Assembly (NCBI GenBank): GCA_023229605.1
Contig: JALNYY010000117.1
Span: 1 to 13,819, forward strand
DNA length: 13,819 nt
Origin: Methylobacter sp.
GTDB lineage: Bacteria > Pseudomonadota > Gammaproteobacteria > Methylococcales > Methylomonadaceae
Direction of reading: 5' to 3'
Part shown: piece by piece, positions 13,097 through 13,819 of the stretch
How the letters are laid out: every line of letters begins with the position of its first letter
Position numbering within the stretch: position 1 is the stretch's first letter
Notes under the pieces: model-generated
Told to the model about the DNA's origin: nothing
The model's database searches: none
Seen by the model: the letters and a program-made list of their open reading frames with translations, nothing else
Program-made: the position numbers and the translations under genes

Positions 13097-13186
13097 CTAA
13101 GTCTTTGGAATCGTAATGGTCAGCACACCGTTTTTTTCATTTATGTTCTCCCGTGTAAATTGCTGATGCGGCAGCGTTGACGTCAG
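13097..13186 (-). pseudogene. Relic of a second Hsp20 gene (end of the alpha-crystallin domain)
   Basis: Minus-strand translation just after a TAA (13187-13189) gives 29 residues: LTSTLPHQQFTREN then INEKNGVLTITIPKT, ending at TAG (13097-13099). This is the characteristic last stretch of an alpha-crystallin domain (LP....EKNGVLxxxIPK). It matches the intact Hsp20 next door: FKDGILKVTIPKT against EKNGVLTITIPKT is 8 of 13 identical. There is no start codon with a full upstream domain; the upstream 110 bases contain only the intact gene's terminator and AT-rich sequence. It is probably the 3' remnant of a tandem paralogue after deletion. It lacks any tail with an IxI motif. Confidence 0.65.
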
Positions 13187-13271
13187 TTACTTTTGGTCAT
13201 CCTTATGATTGTTAATCTAAAAAGTCAGTTGGATCGGGTATTTTCAAGTGGCCGCGTAGCACAGGTGCATA

Positions 13272-13295
13272 AAGGGCGGCCAGTTGACCGCCCTT
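13272..13295 (-). terminator. Rho-independent terminator of the Hsp20 gene
   Basis: The perfect 8-bp stem AAGGGCGG (13272-13279) and CCGCCCTT (13288-13295) with an 8-base loop lies 6 bases beyond the Hsp20 stop. On the minus strand it runs into TTTAT, a short T-tract. The remaining gap to htpX (13049-13271) holds the Hsp20 relic and no other gene. Confidence 0.7.
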
Positions 13296-13301
13296 CACGG
13301 A

Positions 13302-13790
13302 CTAATCGATGTTGATATTTTTGCGCTTACTCTTTTCGGTTTTAGGAATGGTAACTTTCAATATCCCGTCTTTGAACGAGGCTTTTGCCTGGTCACTATC
13401 GACATTGTCGGGTAAGGACACTGTGCGCTGAAATTCGCCGCGCGTTATTTCGCGGCGAAAATATTTACCTTTTTCCTCTTCCTTTTTTTCTTCCTTACTG
13501 GAAGAGCGGATGGTGATGGTCTGGTTGTTAACAGATACATGCAGGTCTTCTTTTTTAACGCCCGGCAACGCAGCCTGAACTTCTATGTCGTTGTCGTGAT
13601 CCAGAATATCAACTTTCGGAAATCCTTTTTCCATGCCTACAGGAAAATTCCAGTCTAACAGTCTGGGCCACCTGCGAGAAAGAAAGTCCTCAAAAAAATG
13701 ATCGAACTCATCAAATGAGATCAAGCCGCCAGCCGGTGAACCAGGCATTAATTCCGAGCTTTTTTTTATATCTTGTTTGTTGGTTTTCAT
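13302..13790 (-). CDS. Small heat-shock protein, Hsp20/alpha-crystallin family
   Basis: Small heat-shock proteins are ATP-independent holdases that bind unfolding proteins in the cytosol. The 162-residue protein has a variable N-terminus with FDEFDHFFEDFLSRRWPRL (26-44). The alpha-crystallin domain (about 56-150) includes PKVDILDHDNDIEVQAALPG, VKKEDLHVSVNNQTITIRS, YFRREITRGEFQRTVSLP and DGILKVTIPK. The C-terminal IxI-type anchor is INI (159-161). A run of Lys/Glu (EEKKEEEKGK, 100-109) lies in the loop before beta-6. ATG 13790 is supported by ACGGAGA a few bases upstream. A heat-shock promoter would lie largely beyond the window edge, so regulation cannot be judged. Confidence 0.93.
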   Translation of the reverse strand: MKTNKQDIKKSSELMPGSPAGGLISFDEFDHFFEDFLSRRWPRLLDWNFPVGMEKGFPKVDILDHDNDIEVQAALPGVKKEDLHVSVNNQTITIRSSSKEEKKEEEKGKYFRREITRGEFQRTVSLPDNVDSDQAKASFKDGILKVTIPKTEKSKRKNINID

Positions 13791-13819
13791 AACATTCTCC
13801 GTAATATTTTAAATCAATT

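Noticed and set aside
13187..13200. ATG at 13200 as the start of the Hsp20 relic.
   Set aside because: It reads only MTKSN before TGA and is not in the relic frame; at most it is part of the decayed gene.

Overview
The window looks like chromosome of a methylotrophic gammaproteobacterium, most plausibly a methanotroph of the Methylococcales type. This is inferred: genes typical of tetrahydromethanopterin (H4MPT) metabolism sit beside gammaproteobacterial housekeeping genes (ParC, YgfZ, YgfX, HtpX). No phage, transposase, CRISPR array, rRNA or tRNA was seen.

Positions 1-3070 (minus strand) hold a four-gene, translationally coupled H4MPT cofactor operon. It reads from a DmrB-like flavoprotein through a DUF6513/dihydropteroate-synthase-like protein and a DUF447 flavin-binding-type protein to MfnB, which is cut by the window edge. 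The start and stop signals overlap at all three junctions (ATGA, TAATG, ATGA). Divergent from it is folP (3142-4074), the folate dihydropteroate synthase. Two DHPS-fold enzymes, one for folate and one probably for methanopterin, therefore lie back to back.

The most unusual signal is a 51-bp repeat found three times in this segment: 482-532, 1101-1151 (reversed) and 3221-3271. A diverged half-copy abuts the last one. The copies lie inside coding sequence at the extreme ends of three different proteins. They are read in three different frame/orientation combinations, and a small hairpin in them is preserved by compensatory changes. They look like a short mobile or palindromic element that invades protein-coding genes.

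Positions 4107-7438 hold a small membrane protein gene, a possible 57-residue ORF in the parC leader, parC itself, and a YgfX-like inner-membrane protein gene on the minus strand. Positions 7577-11666 run on the plus strand: ygfZ behind a good sigma-70-type promoter, an HDOD-domain regulator, a heme A synthase with an Asn in place of the usual EXXHR histidine, and an AI-2E/PerM-family transporter.

Positions 11673-13790 return to the minus strand: a possible 43-residue ORF overlapping a DUF2934 gene, htpX, a 29-codon relic of a second small heat-shock protein gene, and an intact Hsp20 gene with its terminator. HtpX (membrane protein quality control) and Hsp20 (holdase chaperone) make a plausible envelope and heat-stress neighbourhood.
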